Source: Rhodoligotrophos appendicifer (GTDB taxonomy: Bacteria; Pseudomonadota; Alphaproteobacteria; Rhizobiales; Im1). From it: 64,000 bases of DNA. Location: contig NZ_VHKL01000010.1 in assembly GCF_007474605.1 (NCBI RefSeq), positions 1 through 64,000 of the forward strand. The letters are read 5' to 3'. Below are positions 8,570 to 17,214 of the stretch, one piece after another. The notes below the pieces were generated by a model. It was not told the origin of the DNA and searched no databases. It saw only the letters and a list, made by a program, of their open reading frames with translations. The position numbers were made by a program, and so were the translations under genes. How positions within the stretch are numbered: position 1 is the stretch's first letter; the number at the start of each line of letters is the position of its first letter.

Positions 8570-9448
8570 TCAGACCTCCCTACGCCCGCGGGCGCCAAGG
8601 ATACCGGTGGGACGGATTATCAAGACGAGCATAATGATCACGAAGGCTGAGACGTCTTGCAGGCTAGAGGACAGATAGGTCCCAGCAAAAGACTCAAAGA
8701 GACCGACTAAAAACCCGCCCAGGATCGCACCCGGCATGCTTCCTAGGCCTCCCAGGATTGTCGCAGCGAAGGCCTTCAACAGAAGGTTAAGTCCTATATC
8801 CGGCGTCAGCAGAGTTAGAGGCGCCATAAATACCGCGGCAATGCCCGCAAGGGCTGCTCCCGCGCCCCAAGTATACATGTAAACTCGCTTGACCCGGATC
8901 CCCACCAGAGCGGCAGCATGTGCGCTTTCCGCTGTGGCCTGCATCATCTTACCGGCCCGCGTACGGTTGAAGAATATTGTGAGGATGCCCATGCAAAGCA
9001 GAGCGCTTGCGATTACCACAAGTTGTTGCGGAAAAACTGCTATGCCGCCAAAGATCACCGGTGAAGGACTTACCAGGGGCGGGAAAGGCACAACCTCGCC
9101 CTCCCCTCCCCAGAAGTACCGCCCGATACCCTTCAACACGAAGGAAAGTCCCACAGTGGCCATTACCATAGTCAAAGGCGGGGACTTGATGAGAGGCCTG
9201 TAGACTAAGATATCAGTAATGATTCCGAGCAGGAATGCTCCAGCGACTGCAAGCAGGAGCGACGGCAAATAGGGCAGACCCATCAGCACGTGCAAGGTAA
9301 ACGCGAAGAAGCCTCCTAGCATAAACAGCTCACCATGTGAGAAGTTTATGTGGCCGGTTGTGCGATAGCACAGGACCAAGCCCACTGCGACAAGGGCGTA
9401 AAGAGCCCCGCTGGTGATGCCAGAAGAAAGGGCATAGGCGAGCATCAT
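8570..9448 (-). CDS. Liv-type ABC transporter permease (LivH family)
   Basis: A 292-residue membrane protein with the LivH signature GLVLCYRTTGHINFSHGELF near residue 30 and about eight hydrophobic segments. I start at ATG 9448 because AGGGAA is seven bases upstream; a TTG six codons earlier is possible. It is the first permease of the importer and follows the binding-protein gene in the same direction. Confidence 0.92.
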   Translation of the reverse strand: MMLAYALSSGITSGALYALVAVGLVLCYRTTGHINFSHGELFMLGGFFAFTLHVLMGLPYLPSLLLAVAGAFLLGIITDILVYRPLIKSPPLTMVMATVGLSFVLKGIGRYFWGGEGEVVPFPPLVSPSPVIFGGIAVFPQQLVVIASALLCMGILTIFFNRTRAGKMMQATAESAHAAALVGIRVKRVYMYTWGAGAALAGIAAVFMAPLTLLTPDIGLNLLLKAFAATILGGLGSMPGAILGGFLVGLFESFAGTYLSSSLQDVSAFVIIMLVLIIRPTGILGARGRREV

Positions 9449-9514
9449 GGGAGAGTTCCCTAGCAAGGGGTCCTCAGCCGCCGTAATCCTCAGCGGCTAA
9501 GGATCCGACGAAGC

Positions 9515-10690
9515 TCAACGTGTGGGGGTTGTTGCACCGACGCCCGTCACTACCCCATTCTCGAAGGCGAAGATCCCAAGCGTATTATGACACTGATGAT
9601 TACTTGGCGTGCACTGAAGGGGTCCTGCATAGGTATCAGTTTGGACCTTTAAATTGGCCATGACTTCAATGACCTTTTCACGAGTCAAATCGGGTCCAGC
9701 TTCCTCAAGAGCTTTAACAGCGAATTGTCCTGCAGAGATGCCGAACATGTGGAAGCCGTTGAACCGGTCGCCGAACTTTTTCTCAATAATCTCCCGCCAT
9801 TTGGCGACCTTGGGATCCGAAACACCATACCCTGCGGCGGTTAGAGCTCGGAAGTTCTTAACGGTATCAGGCGAGCCCGCACCTTTTGCTAGAATATCGA
9901 TGTCCGCTAAGGGGGATCCTCCGATCATGAGTGAATCTAACCCAATTTTGCTAGCATCACGGAGAAAAGGAATCGCGGCTTTCGGGAAAAGCAGAAGGAG
10001 AACAGCATCGGCGTCCGAGGCCTGTACTCTAAGAGCTGCAGGCGTCGTATCTACCGGATCAACAGCGATTTCTTCAATGATGGTAGGTTCAAGTCCTTTT
10101 GCCTTAAAGGCCTCGAGCATAGGTGCGATCCGAGCCTTGCCCCAAGCATCAGGCTGCCAAACGACCGCGATGTTCTTTTTGCCTTGATCCAGAGCAAACT
10201 GGAGCTGACCATAAACCTCCATCCAGGCCGCCGACATACTGGTGAAAATGTAAGGATTCGCAGGGTCGGTAAGACTGTCCGCAGTGGACGCAACAATTAC
10301 CCATGGAATTTTTGCGTTGATGATCTCCGGCTTCTGAGCAATTGCGGCGTTACTGCATCCGCCGCCCACAAGCATGAACGGCCCCTCATCGTAAATTAGC
10401 TTCTTTACTGCGCCAACGCCTTCGCTCGGCAGGCATTTATCATCCTGTTTCACGTAAACGATTTTGCGGCCATGGATGCCACCGGCTGCATTGACTTCGT
10501 CAAATACTGCCTCGACACCGTTCAACTGCGGCATGATCGTGCCAGCAAAGGGACCAGTGAGCGCCCCCATGCCACCGATTTTGATCGTGTCCTTGGTGAT
10601 GCCGATCTCTTCTGCAGTTGCCGGCTGCGCCGCAAAAATGGCGGAAGCCAACAAAGACCAAGCCAATCCCTTTGACAATAATTGTATCAT
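9515..10690 (-). CDS. Periplasmic substrate-binding protein of the Liv-type importer
   Basis: A 391-residue type I periplasmic-binding protein (LivK/HAAT family). It has an N-terminal signal peptide ending near ATAEE, then IKIGGMGALTGPFAG and VFDEVNAAGGIHGRKI, typical of the amide/branched-chain amino acid group. A strong GGGGAGAAG lies before the ATG. Its C-terminal part has cysteines near LQCTPSNHQCHN that may form a disulfide. It presents the unknown substrate to LivHMGF. The adjacent amidase and CoA-transferase suggest an amide or carboxylic acid ligand (inference). Confidence 0.92.
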   Translation of the reverse strand: MIQLLSKGLAWSLLASAIFAAQPATAEEIGITKDTIKIGGMGALTGPFAGTIMPQLNGVEAVFDEVNAAGGIHGRKIVYVKQDDKCLPSEGVGAVKKLIYDEGPFMLVGGGCSNAAIAQKPEIINAKIPWVIVASTADSLTDPANPYIFTSMSAAWMEVYGQLQFALDQGKKNIAVVWQPDAWGKARIAPMLEAFKAKGLEPTIIEEIAVDPVDTTPAALRVQASDADAVLLLLFPKAAIPFLRDASKIGLDSLMIGGSPLADIDILAKGAGSPDTVKNFRALTAAGYGVSDPKVAKWREIIEKKFGDRFNGFHMFGISAGQFAVKALEEAGPDLTREKVIEVMANLKVQTDTYAGPLQCTPSNHQCHNTLGIFAFENGVVTGVGATTPTR

Positions 10691-10755
10691 TTTCTTCTCC
10701 CCAGTTCCGGTAGATCTTTATTCATCCGGAATTTATTTCCGCCAGATCAGCAGTA

Positions 10756-11178
10756 TTATTTTTTCTCGACTTCGACTGTCCTAAATTTCGCGGGCATCGT
10801 TATTTCGATCCCTTCGTAATCATCGGAATGTTCAACCTCGACATGGGCAATGCCTGCGGCCTGATGAACACAGTCGCCAGGCTGCAGAGTGACAGGTCCT
10901 ACGCCCTCGTATTCCAGTGTAATCGTGCCCTTCAGCACGAAGACCATCTGAAAATCGAGCTCATGCCTATGCCATGGCGCGCGCTCTGTATGGCCCGGAA
11001 TGGCCTTTACAATCTTCGCGTCGAAACGGCCTCCCGTGGCGGCTGCAATTCCGAGGTCGCGATATTCCATGAAGGATCTTAGGCCACGCTCATAACCGGC
11101 CTCTTTGGCTCGATTGACGGAGAAGCGGGAAATGACGCCTGATGTGCGGTTGTCCTCCTGATTGGGCACTTCTGACAT
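10756..11178 (-). CDS. Cupin-domain protein
   Basis: A 140-residue single-domain cupin. Motif 1 is visible as APWHRHELDFQMVFVLKG and motif 2 as LQPGDCVHQAAGIAHVE, so metal-binding histidines are present. Such small cupins may be isomerases, dioxygenase-like enzymes or ligand sensors; the sequence does not decide. Start 11178 (MSEVPNQ) has GGGAGGATC upstream. The gene sits between the SDR and the importer binding-protein gene and is probably co-transcribed. Confidence 0.82.
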   Translation of the reverse strand: MSEVPNQEDNRTSGVISRFSVNRAKEAGYERGLRSFMEYRDLGIAAATGGRFDAKIVKAIPGHTERAPWHRHELDFQMVFVLKGTITLEYEGVGPVTLQPGDCVHQAAGIAHVEVEHSDDYEGIEITMPAKFRTVEVEKK

Positions 11179-11203
11179 ATCGTAGATCCTCCCTTCCTTT
11201 TGC

Positions 11204-11986
11204 TTATGAGTGTCTATTGCTCGCACCACCGTCGACGGTGACTACAGTCCCGCTGACGTATGAGGCGCGGGGCGATGCCATAAAGGTGACGACGTCAGCC
11301 AGTTCTTCCGGCGTAGCCATGCGGCCGAAGGGCAGATGCATGTCGCGTTGGACCTCTGCCCAACGATCTGGCGTGCCATACTTCTGCATGCTCCAGGTGC
11401 GCAGCAGAGTGGTCGCTCGCTCCGTCGCAGTTAACCCAGGATTTACGCCGAGAACCCTGACTCCAAAGTCGGCTGAACGCGCTCCGAGCGCTCGGGTGAA
11501 AGCGATTAGCCCAGCATTGCCGGTGGACCCCGCAATATAAAGAGGGTTCAGTCTCTCACCAGCGCTTCCAATGATATTAACAATGACCCCATCCCCGCGC
11601 GCTTTCATTGTCGTATATAGAAGTCGTGTCAAGTCGATGTAACCGAATACCTTTAGATCCCAGGCAGAACGCCATGTTTGGTCTGATATTTCGTCAATCT
11701 CTCCTCCAGGAATTGATCCTGCATTGTTGATCAAAATATCTGCATTTCGACACTTCTCAGCGATACTGCTTCGATCCTCTGGATTGCTTAAGTCCGCAGT
11801 ATGCGAGAAAGCTTTGACCCCAAAATTTTCCTGAAGACTTGAGGCCAGTATTTCAAGGTCAGCCTTGGTCCTGGCTACGAGGGTAAGATCGCATCCCTCT
11901 CGCGCTAGGGCCTCAGCGACCGCCTTGCCAATTCCCTTACCGGCCCCGGTGACAATTGCTCGCTTGCCCTTAAGCTGAAGGTCCAT
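11204..11986 (-). CDS. SDR-family oxidoreductase with altered active-site lysine
   Basis: A 260-residue short-chain dehydrogenase. The cofactor motif VTGAGKGIG is near the N-terminus and NNAG follows at about residue 90. The active-site stretch reads NPLYIAGSTGNAGL, so the tyrosine is present but the YxxxK lysine is replaced by serine. This is a known variation in some SDR subfamilies, but it makes a classical dehydrogenase mechanism uncertain. The C-terminal motif VSGTVVTVDGG is normal. It follows the amidase gene by six bases and probably acts on a hydroxyacyl intermediate of the pathway (inference). Confidence 0.88.
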   Translation of the reverse strand: MDLQLKGKRAIVTGAGKGIGKAVAEALAREGCDLTLVARTKADLEILASSLQENFGVKAFSHTADLSNPEDRSSIAEKCRNADILINNAGSIPGGEIDEISDQTWRSAWDLKVFGYIDLTRLLYTTMKARGDGVIVNIIGSAGERLNPLYIAGSTGNAGLIAFTRALGARSADFGVRVLGVNPGLTATERATTLLRTWSMQKYGTPDRWAEVQRDMHLPFGRMATPEELADVVTFMASPRASYVSGTVVTVDGGASNRHS

Positions 11987-11992
11987 TTTGTC

Positions 11993-13483
11993 CTACTTTG
12001 CGACCGAATATCCAAAGGTGGCTGTTTCTCGTGAGTGCGGTGCCTGCCAAGTCAAATCGATCTCTGGAGATCGGAAGTTCTCGGGGCGAAGCACCTCATA
12101 TGCAGCGGCCGCTTCGAGTGCGAGATCATCGCGTTGGCGGCGGGCCACAATCTGCATGCCCACTGGCAAACCCTCTGCAGTGAAGCCACATGGCACCGCG
12201 GCAATCGGTAGACCAGTAATGCTGAAAGCATAGGTTCCAAGGAATACATCATAGAAGCGCTCGAGCGGATGGCCATTCACCTCAGTGGGGAGCGGCATGT
12301 CCAACCGGAACGCTGGAATGCCAGTCGCTGGTGCTATGATGTAGTCAAAGCGCTCGAACTGTTTACGGATCCTATGCCAATAGAGAGAGCGTCGACGTTC
12401 AGCTTCGGCTATTTCAGCAACGCTGAGCTTCATTGCTGCATCCACTTGGTTGACGAGGGGCACCGTCATGAGCGACCTGTCCCGGCTTATGAGATCGCCG
12501 TAACGGGCAACCATGCCGAAGGCTCGGGTCCCCGCTATTATCTCCCGCAGATCGGTTGTATCGATCTCGCCTTCCTCGACACTGCAGCCGGCTGAGACAA
12601 AGTCATGAGATGCCTTGCAAACAAGCTCGCCGACCTCAGAGGCGGTCGGCACTAAGCCACCGAAATCCCTCACAAACAAAATCCGACGACCCCGCATCGA
12701 ATTGGTTCTTTGAGCGGAAGCCTGAAAATCGTGCCCATCATCCGGCAGTGAGGACGGATCCCGGTCATCGGGACCTGAGAGCACCGAGAGCATCAAGCCA
12801 GCATCGGCCACGGTGCGCACCATTGGGCCTTGAACGTGAGGCACAAGGGTATCCCAAGCAAACGCTGCCGGATAAGACGGGATCCGGCCCGGTGACGGTC
12901 GAACTCCCACAACGCCGTTAAAGGATGCAGGAACCCGAATGGAGCCGCCAAGATCGGTTCCCAATCCTATTGGCGCCATTGAGGCAGCAATTGCTGCACC
13001 TGTGCCGCCACTCGATCCTCCGGCAGTCGAGTCCAGTTGCCACGGGTTGCGAGTTGTCCCGAAAAGTGTGTTTGTTGTATTGACGTCGTGAGCGAACTCC
13101 GGGGTGTTGGTCTTGCCGATCAGAATTGCCCCCGCTCGCCTCAACCTCTCAACAGATACGCTGTCTTCCGCTGGCTCGAAGTCTCTCCTGAGTTCGGAAC
13201 CGAATGTCGTGCGCAGCCCTTTCGTCTCGATTATGTCTTTAACTACAAAAGGCACTCCCTCAAGGGGACGGGGTTCGCCCCCAGATGCAACGTGGCGGTC
13301 TGATGCGCCCGCTTCGGCTAGAGCTTCTGGATTGATTGTGCAGATCGCATTTACAACGCCATTCAACGAGTTGACGCGGGTCAGAAAAGCCTTCGTTACA
13401 TCGTGAGCGGACAGTTTTCGCCCTCTGACCAACTGGGCAATTTCGACAGCGGTTAGGCCGCAGATTTCTGATGACGATTGCAT
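11993..13483 (-). CDS. Amidase (amidase signature family)
   Basis: A 496-residue hydrolase of the Ser-cisSer-Lys amidase signature family. The catalytic lysine is in FVVKDIIETKG and the serine-rich core in TAGGSSGGTGAAIAA, followed by GTDLGGSIRVPASFNGVVG. It hydrolyses a carboxamide to the acid plus ammonia or an amine. Its place beside a CoA-transferase and a Liv-type importer suggests that it releases the carboxylic acid that is then activated to a CoA ester. The start ATG 13483 is two bases after the SnoaL-like gene stop. Confidence 0.92.
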   Translation of the reverse strand: MQSSSEICGLTAVEIAQLVRGRKLSAHDVTKAFLTRVNSLNGVVNAICTINPEALAEAGASDRHVASGGEPRPLEGVPFVVKDIIETKGLRTTFGSELRRDFEPAEDSVSVERLRRAGAILIGKTNTPEFAHDVNTTNTLFGTTRNPWQLDSTAGGSSGGTGAAIAASMAPIGLGTDLGGSIRVPASFNGVVGVRPSPGRIPSYPAAFAWDTLVPHVQGPMVRTVADAGLMLSVLSGPDDRDPSSLPDDGHDFQASAQRTNSMRGRRILFVRDFGGLVPTASEVGELVCKASHDFVSAGCSVEEGEIDTTDLREIIAGTRAFGMVARYGDLISRDRSLMTVPLVNQVDAAMKLSVAEIAEAERRRSLYWHRIRKQFERFDYIIAPATGIPAFRLDMPLPTEVNGHPLERFYDVFLGTYAFSITGLPIAAVPCGFTAEGLPVGMQIVARRQRDDLALEAAAAYEVLRPENFRSPEIDLTWQAPHSRETATFGYSVAK

Positions 13484-13485
13484 TT

Positions 13486-13920
13486 TCAGGTTCGCTTCCA
13501 GGTGCTACCGTCCATCGTCAAATGACGGTGGCGAAAGCGCCAAAATCCGTCCTCCTTCACGACAGTGTCTTCGTAGACTCCACAATCCGCCACGCTAGGA
13601 AGAGTACCTGGATCGCCGTTATATGCGATCAGATAGCAGCGTCCCCGTATGGTCCCGTCCATCAACCGTTTAAGGTTCAGGCTTCCATTCCAGTGTCGCC
13701 GATAGCGCCCATTCCGGCCTGCCAGGTCGCGGCGTTTGTGTTCCTTAAGGGCTGCTCGACCTTCAATACGAATGTCTTGTGGAAGGACTTCCAGAACCCC
13801 GTCGCTTGTAAAGCACTCTGCATAGCCATCAACATCGCCGAGATCGCTACAAAGATTGTAGGCGCCGTAGAGATTGCTGATTTCTGCAAAGTCCTGCGCT
13901 GACAGGGGCTCAGTCGACAT
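13486..13920 (-). CDS. SnoaL-like/NTF2-fold protein
   Basis: A 144-residue protein of the NTF2-like superfamily (SnoaL-like; also resembling small subunits of ring-hydroxylating dioxygenases). The typical opening is AQDFAEISNLYGAYNLCSDLGD with CFTSDGVLEV after it. The end WRFRHRHLTMDGS matches the last strands. Members are isomerases, dehydratases or non-catalytic subunits, so no reaction is assigned. The start MSTEPLSAQ has GGAAAAC upstream. It precedes the amidase gene. Confidence 0.8.
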   Translation of the reverse strand: MSTEPLSAQDFAEISNLYGAYNLCSDLGDVDGYAECFTSDGVLEVLPQDIRIEGRAALKEHKRRDLAGRNGRYRRHWNGSLNLKRLMDGTIRGRCYLIAYNGDPGTLPSVADCGVYEDTVVKEDGFWRFRHRHLTMDGSTWKRT

Positions 13921-13969
13921 GAGTTTTCCATTCGGGCAACATGCAGCGCTTGGCGCGTTCCTCAATTTT

Positions 13970-13986
13970 CCTATTTCCTAGGAATA
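13970..13986. promoter_or_regulatory. Small palindrome before the SnoaL-like gene
   Basis: A perfect ten-base palindrome TTCCTAGGAA at 13975-13984 lies about 55 bases upstream of the SnoaL-like start, in the gap after the hydratase-family gene. A similar CTATTCCTAGAATAG lies upstream of the ABM gene (38325-38339). It could be an operator or internal promoter element; the evidence is symmetry and location only. Confidence 0.25.
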
Positions 13987-14019
13987 TGTCTTTCATACCT
14001 ATTGTCCTTGCCTGGGCGT

Positions 14020-14811
14020 TCAGATCCCACTGAACTGAGGCTGTCTTTTTTCCCGAAAGGCGGCCTGACCCTCCGCATAATCGCGGCTCTCGATGCAAGC
14101 GGCTACGAGGGAATCAACGCGATCTCGGTTCCGCTCGGCCTCAGGCTTCGCCAGCTCCAAGAGAGCTCCCTTGACGGCGAGAAGCGTCAACGGCGCATTT
14201 TCAGCGATCATTTGGACGTACTCGGAAATACTTCCTTTAGCATCGACGTCATCAAACAAATTCGTCACTATGCCCAAACGCAAAGCTTCGGCAGCATTGA
14301 TCTTTCTGGACGAGAATAGAAGATCGGCAGCCCCCGAGACCCCCAAGCGCTGTACGACCAACTCCACATTAGAAAAGGCGTAGCCAAGACCTAGCCGCGC
14401 AGCTGGGATTCTAAAATGAGCATCGGAGGTCGCGAGCCGGAGGTCGCAGCAAAGTGCTAGTCCAACTCCTCCTCCATGACATGCGCCATGAATAATGGCG
14501 ATGGTTGGTTTCGCCGCTGCAAACAAGGTCGATTGTGCACGCGCAACAGCAATGTCGTATGCTGCAGCACCATCTGCCTGCCGTTTTTCGGCAAACTGTG
14601 AAATGTCAGCACCGGCGCAAAAGGCCCGGTCGCCTGCACCAGTCAGAACAATGAGACGGGTCTCGGGATCATCACCGGCCTCAACAACCAAATCTGCCAG
14701 TTGCTCCCACATCTCCAAAGTCATGGCGTTGCGACGCGCCTCATTATCAATGGTTAAGCGCGCAATTTGTCGGAACTTCTCCAGACGTAAAGTGGGCGGG
14801 CTGGAAGTCAT
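14020..14811 (-). CDS. Enoyl-CoA hydratase/isomerase-family protein lacking the hydratase glutamates
   Basis: A 263-residue crotonase-fold protein with FCAGADISQFAE and ACHGGGVGLALCCDLRLA, which form the oxyanion hole. The positions of the two hydratase glutamates read FRIPAARLGLGY and AADLLFSSRKINAAEA, giving alanine and aspartate. It therefore probably catalyses another crotonase reaction, such as isomerisation, C-C hydrolysis or dehalogenation, rather than simple hydration (inference). Its ATG overlaps the CoA-transferase stop (ATGA), so the two are translationally coupled. Confidence 0.87.
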   Translation of the reverse strand: MTSSPPTLRLEKFRQIARLTIDNEARRNAMTLEMWEQLADLVVEAGDDPETRLIVLTGAGDRAFCAGADISQFAEKRQADGAAAYDIAVARAQSTLFAAAKPTIAIIHGACHGGGVGLALCCDLRLATSDAHFRIPAARLGLGYAFSNVELVVQRLGVSGAADLLFSSRKINAAEALRLGIVTNLFDDVDAKGSISEYVQMIAENAPLTLLAVKGALLELAKPEAERNRDRVDSLVAACIESRDYAEGQAAFREKRQPQFSGI

Positions 14812-16001
14812 ATGGCATTCTCCCGCTGCAACTTATCGATATCCGCATCAGCGTAGCCCAACTCGCGTAGGATCTCGTCTGTATGCTCCCCGGCTTTAGG
14901 TGCGCATTTAAACACGCTCGCGGGGGTTCTCGAGAGAACTAGTGGTTGGCCAACGAGATTGATCTCCCCTCGCTCCGGATGCTCGACTGGAACTGCCATA
15001 CCCAGATGCCGAACCTGCGGATCAGAGAATACCTCATCCATCTTGTAGATTGGGCCGGCGGGCACTCCCTTGGCTTCCAGCTCAGCAAGCCAAACCTCAG
15101 AAGTGCGCTCAGAGAGAATGGCATTCAGCTCTGAATTCAACTGTGGGCGGTTAGCAAATCGATCCGCTTCCGTTGCGTATTCAGGTCGCTCCGCAAGATC
15201 CGGCCGAGCCAGCGCTGCGCAAAGGCTCATCCACAGGCCAGACCCTGACGCGCCTATATTGATAAATCCATCAGACGTCTCATAGACGCCCATTGGCGTA
15301 GAATACGGATGATCGTTCCCCGCTTGCTGGGGAACGACGCCGTCCACCAAAAAGCGCGCTGCTTGAAAGTCCATGATTGCGATTTGAGCCTCAAGAAGTG
15401 ATGTTTGCACCCATTGCCCAACCCCAGACCGTTCGCGTTCCGAGAGCGCAACGAGCAATCCAATCGAAGCATAGAGACCTGCTGAAATGTCGGCGACGGC
15501 CGTCCCTGCCCGCATTGGACCGTGGCCCGGGTGGCCGGTGACCCACATCAATCCGCCCATACCTTGCGCGATCTGATCAAACCCACCGCGGGTACGATAC
15601 TCGCCTGTCTGGCCGAAGCCGGAGATAGACGCCAAAATGATCCGAGGGTTGATGGCCTTGAGCGATTCGTAGTCGATACTTAAGCGATCCTTCACATCCG
15701 GCCTAAAGTTCTCGACAACTACATCGGCTGTCTGCACCAGCCGGCGAAATATTGACATTCCATCATGCGTTTTCAGATTTAGAGTGATCGAGCGCTTATT
15801 GCGGTGAAGGTTCTGCATATCGAACCCATCCCGGGGGCCGCTGATCCCGTCGTTTGGATCGACGCCGGCGGGGGCCTCGATCTTGATCACGTCAGCACCA
15901 AAATCCGCCAAAACTCGACAGCAAGTCGGCCCGGAGCGTATACGAGTTAAATCGAGCACCCGTAGCCCGGATAAAGCCGCAGATGCAGAGTTGTTAGACA
16001 T
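14808..16001 (-). CDS. CaiB/BaiF-family CoA-transferase
   Basis: A 397-residue class III CoA-transferase. The N-terminal motif VLDLTRIRSGPTCCRVLADF, the ADVIKIE segment, NLHRNKRSITLNLK and the catalytic-aspartate region GTAVADISAG are all visible. It moves CoA from an acyl-CoA donor to a free acid, activating the pathway substrate without ATP. It is the first gene of the catabolic run after the LysR gene, and the 171 bases before it should carry the regulated promoter. Confidence 0.92.
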   Translation of the reverse strand: MSNNSASAALSGLRVLDLTRIRSGPTCCRVLADFGADVIKIEAPAGVDPNDGISGPRDGFDMQNLHRNKRSITLNLKTHDGMSIFRRLVQTADVVVENFRPDVKDRLSIDYESLKAINPRIILASISGFGQTGEYRTRGGFDQIAQGMGGLMWVTGHPGHGPMRAGTAVADISAGLYASIGLLVALSERERSGVGQWVQTSLLEAQIAIMDFQAARFLVDGVVPQQAGNDHPYSTPMGVYETSDGFINIGASGSGLWMSLCAALARPDLAERPEYATEADRFANRPQLNSELNAILSERTSEVWLAELEAKGVPAGPIYKMDEVFSDPQVRHLGMAVPVEHPERGEINLVGQPLVLSRTPASVFKCAPKAGEHTDEILRELGYADADIDKLQRENAI

Positions 16002-16083
16002 TTACTTCCGTCCGTCCCAGCCGTGACAAGTTCAAAATAAGGAACACAGCGATGGTTGCCTCGCTTGCTGAACAGGAGAGCGG

Positions 16084-16101
16084 ATGACACTCACGGGTCA
16101 T
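16084..16101. promoter_or_regulatory. Inverted repeat upstream of the CoA-transferase gene
   Basis: ATGAC and GTCAT, five-base inverted arms spaced by eight bases, lie about 85-100 bases before the CoA-transferase start. Position and symmetry suit a regulator site, but the arms are short. Confidence 0.25.
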
Positions 16102-16145
16102 TCGCATTCACAAGCCAAGAGGTTAGAACAGGGGGCCAGTTTGTA

Positions 16146-16179
16146 GAATTAGAATTCTTTGCAGGCTGTATTCTAATTC
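16146..16179. promoter_or_regulatory. Long inverted repeat between lysR and the catabolic operon
   Basis: GAATTAGAAT (16146-16155) and ATTCTAATTC (16170-16179) are perfect ten-base inverted arms with a 14-base spacer. The distal arm overlaps the lysR stop codon. On the minus strand this could form an RNA hairpin at the end of lysR, but no U-tract follows. Alternatively it is the dyad operator for the LysR protein acting on the downstream operon, where a 34-base footprint would be normal. Confidence 0.4.
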
Positions 16180-17090
16180 GGCGAATTCACCTCGACGGTG
16201 GATGAACGCCTCAGAAGGAACTGGATTAGCCGGTCTGCCTGCGGCTCAAGCTGATCGTCTGGCCGCACACAAATGAGTAGTTTGCGGCACGCCCATGGCT
16301 CATCGAGACTTAGCAGACGGAGACCCAACGCTGCTGCCAGTGGAACTCCAGCGTGTTCAGGAAGTATTCCTATTCCCAGGCCGTGTTTTACCATTTGACA
16401 CATGGCCTCGAAGCTTCGGACCTGCATCCTCATCTTCAGGCTCTTTCCGAGCTTGCGAGATTGTTCTGTAATTAATCGATAAACAGCGGTGGCTCGATCG
16501 AGCGCCACAAACTCCTCTTCCAAAATCTCCAAAAATTTCAGACTTTTCCTGCCGGCAAGAGGATGATCAACCCGAAGTATTACGTTTAAACGATCTTCTG
16601 TATAAGGAAAGGAACGGAGACCAATCGGCTCGCTATTTCTAATAATAATTCCGATGTCCGTCTCTTTCTGATCAAGCGCTTCCAACGTTTCACTAGTCGG
16701 CCGCTCTTCAAGCTCAATTCCAATTTGGGGGTGCTCCTGACTAAAGGCGGCTAAGTCAGCGGCGAGCCGCTGTACCAGTGCAGAACTACTCGCAAAAATT
16801 CGTACAAGCCCTCTCTCACCGAAGCGAAACTGCGATAAGTTGGCTTCAAGTCTATCGCTGAGATGCAAAACATCCCTGGCGTAGCGGAGGAATGTTAGCC
16901 CAGCTGCCGTGGGCTCAACACCATGAGCCTTGCGCAGCAAAAGCCGGGTACCGATCGACTCTTCCAGAAGGTTAAGCCGCCTACTAGCTGCCGAAGGAAC
17001 AAGATTTATATGACTTGCTCCTCTAGTTACACTTTTTTCTTCGCACACTCTAAGAAAAAGACGAAGCGTTACCAGATCAAGTCGTATCAT
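16173..17090 (-). CDS. LysR-family transcriptional regulator
   Basis: A 305-residue LysR-type regulator. The N-terminal winged helix-turn-helix is at residues 3-60 (LRLFLRVCEEKSVTRGASHINLV-like, with AASRRLNLLEESIG). A type 2 periplasmic-binding-like effector domain follows from about residue 90. It is transcribed in the same direction as, and just upstream of, the CoA-transferase and amidase genes, so it is the probable activator of that operon in response to a pathway acid or CoA ester (inference). LysR genes are more often divergent from their targets; here the arrangement is tandem. Confidence 0.9.
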   Translation of the reverse strand: MIRLDLVTLRLFLRVCEEKSVTRGASHINLVPSAASRRLNLLEESIGTRLLLRKAHGVEPTAAGLTFLRYARDVLHLSDRLEANLSQFRFGERGLVRIFASSSALVQRLAADLAAFSQEHPQIGIELEERPTSETLEALDQKETDIGIIIRNSEPIGLRSFPYTEDRLNVILRVDHPLAGRKSLKFLEILEEEFVALDRATAVYRLITEQSRKLGKSLKMRMQVRSFEAMCQMVKHGLGIGILPEHAGVPLAAALGLRLLSLDEPWACRKLLICVRPDDQLEPQADRLIQFLLRRSSTVEVNSPN

Positions 17091-17214
17091 ATTTCGTCAT
17101 CTCGCTATGGGAAGGTTTATGACCTCACTTATTTCTATTTTATCCATAACTCTCTATTTATGAATCTCGGGAAAAACTTACACTAAGAGCTTACCGAATG
17201 ATTCCTGGCAGGCG

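Noticed and set aside
16023-16040. TGACAAGTTC as an extra GntR site
   Set aside because: Only a half-site, far from the predicted regulon and in a different block; probably chance.
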